DNA from: Arthrobacter cavernae | Lineage (GTDB): Bacteria; Actinomycetota; Actinomycetes; Actinomycetales; Micrococcaceae | Direction: 5' to 3' | Length of the DNA stretch: 64,000 nucleotides | Assembly (NCBI RefSeq): GCF_017368795.1 | Contig: NZ_JAFNLL010000002.1 | Span: 1-64,000 of the forward strand | Part shown: one piece after another, positions 63,724 through 64,000 of the stretch | Layout of the letters: the number at the start of each line of letters is the position of its first letter | Numbering within the stretch: position 1 is the stretch's first letter | Made by a program: the position numbers and the translations under genes | Notes under the pieces: model-generated | The model's database searches: none | What the model was told of the DNA's origin: nothing | What the model saw: the letters and a program-made list of their open reading frames with translations, nothing else

Positions 63724-64000
63724 ATGAGCCACGATCTGACAACGACCGCGGGAAAGATTGCCGACTTCCGCGACCGCCAGGCCCGTGCAGAGCAGCCTTC
63801 CGGCCCCGAGGCGATCGAGAAGCAGCACGCCCGCGGCAAGAACACCGCCCGCGAGCGCATCGAGCTGCTGGTGGATGAAGGCTCGTTCGTTGAGTTCGAC
63901 GCCCTGGCGGTGCACCGCTCCACGGCGTTCGGCATGGAGAAGAAGAAGCCGCTCGGCGACGGCGTCGTGTCCGGCTACGGCACCGTTGACGGCCGCCTCA
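63724..64000 (+). CDS. Acyl-CoA carboxylase carboxyltransferase beta subunit, N-terminal part
   Basis: The first 92 codons are present; the gene runs past the window. [18 protein letters not shown] then [19 protein letters not shown] is the conserved start of acetyl/propionyl-CoA carboxylase beta chains (AccD5/PccB type). These transfer carboxyl groups from biotinyl carriers to acyl-CoA for fatty or mycolic-type lipid synthesis. A GGAG site precedes ATG 63724. The alpha chain and biotin carrier are not in the window; birA is 1.2 kb away. Confidence 0.93.
   Translation, partial: MSHDLTTTAGKIADFRDRQARAEQPSGPEAIEKQHARGKNTARERIELLVDEGSFVEFDALAVHRSTAFGMEKKKPLGDGVVSGYGTVDGRL

Overview
The window is a stretch of high-GC actinobacterial chromosome. 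The gene content fits the Micrococcaceae (Arthrobacter/Pseudarthrobacter type): an actinobacterial holin-X membrane protein, a SAM-IV riboswitch before metX, an Rv1264-like adenylate cyclase, a CitMHS/CitAB citrate locus, an alpha2-type glycyl-tRNA synthetase and frequent GTG starts. Almost all of it is intact, densely packed and mostly on the minus strand. The only region that looks disturbed is about 29.6-31.6 kb.

Layout. 0-6 kb: start of a minus-strand gene behind two TetR-like half-palindrome sites, tRNA-Met, a GT4 glycosyltransferase, a NIPA-like transporter coupled to a CDP-alcohol phosphatidyltransferase, a holin-X protein and a Bcr/CflA-type exporter. 6-16 kb: two identical tRNA-Asn genes, then dnaG, dgt, dusB, a YibE/F protein, a GNAT and glyS on the minus strand. 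16-25 kb: transporters, hydrolases, an AlkZ-like glycosylase, and the methionine genes metX (SAM-IV riboswitch) and metY.

25-31.6 kb: an operon agaS - ROK kinase - PfkB kinase - class II aldolase - DeoR. Together these could turn galactosamine-6-phosphate into triose phosphates through tagatose phosphates. It abuts a frameshifted, deleted remnant of a GH101 endo-alpha-N-acetylgalactosaminidase, an AT-rich DoxX-like gene and a truncated ISAs1-family transposase. This looks like a host-glycan (mucin O-glycan) utilisation locus that has lost its front-end enzyme.

31.6-46 kb: hutI with an FAD oxidoreductase; tdh-kbl for threonine breakdown, divergent from a Tat-exported amidohydrolase with a GntR-like operator in its promoter; a LysR regulator; and a sugar ABC operon (two permeases, binding protein, LacI regulator, Gfo/Idh/MocA oxidoreductase) with a clear LacI operator just downstream of its -10 box. 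46-64 kb: gatCAB, the citrate transporter divergent from its two-component system with a Crp-like site between them, RidA, GNAT, an inositol-phosphatase-like protein overlapping ligA, a PP2C phosphatase, a class III adenylate cyclase, a PH-domain membrane protein, birA, an SDR, and the start of an acyl-CoA carboxylase carboxyltransferase subunit.

No CRISPR array, prophage, toxin-antitoxin pair or obvious defence system was seen. The items most worth following are the galactosamine operon beside the dead GH101 gene, the recurring TTAC-N6-GTAA operators, the metX riboswitch arrangement, and the nested palindrome at 46.1 kb.
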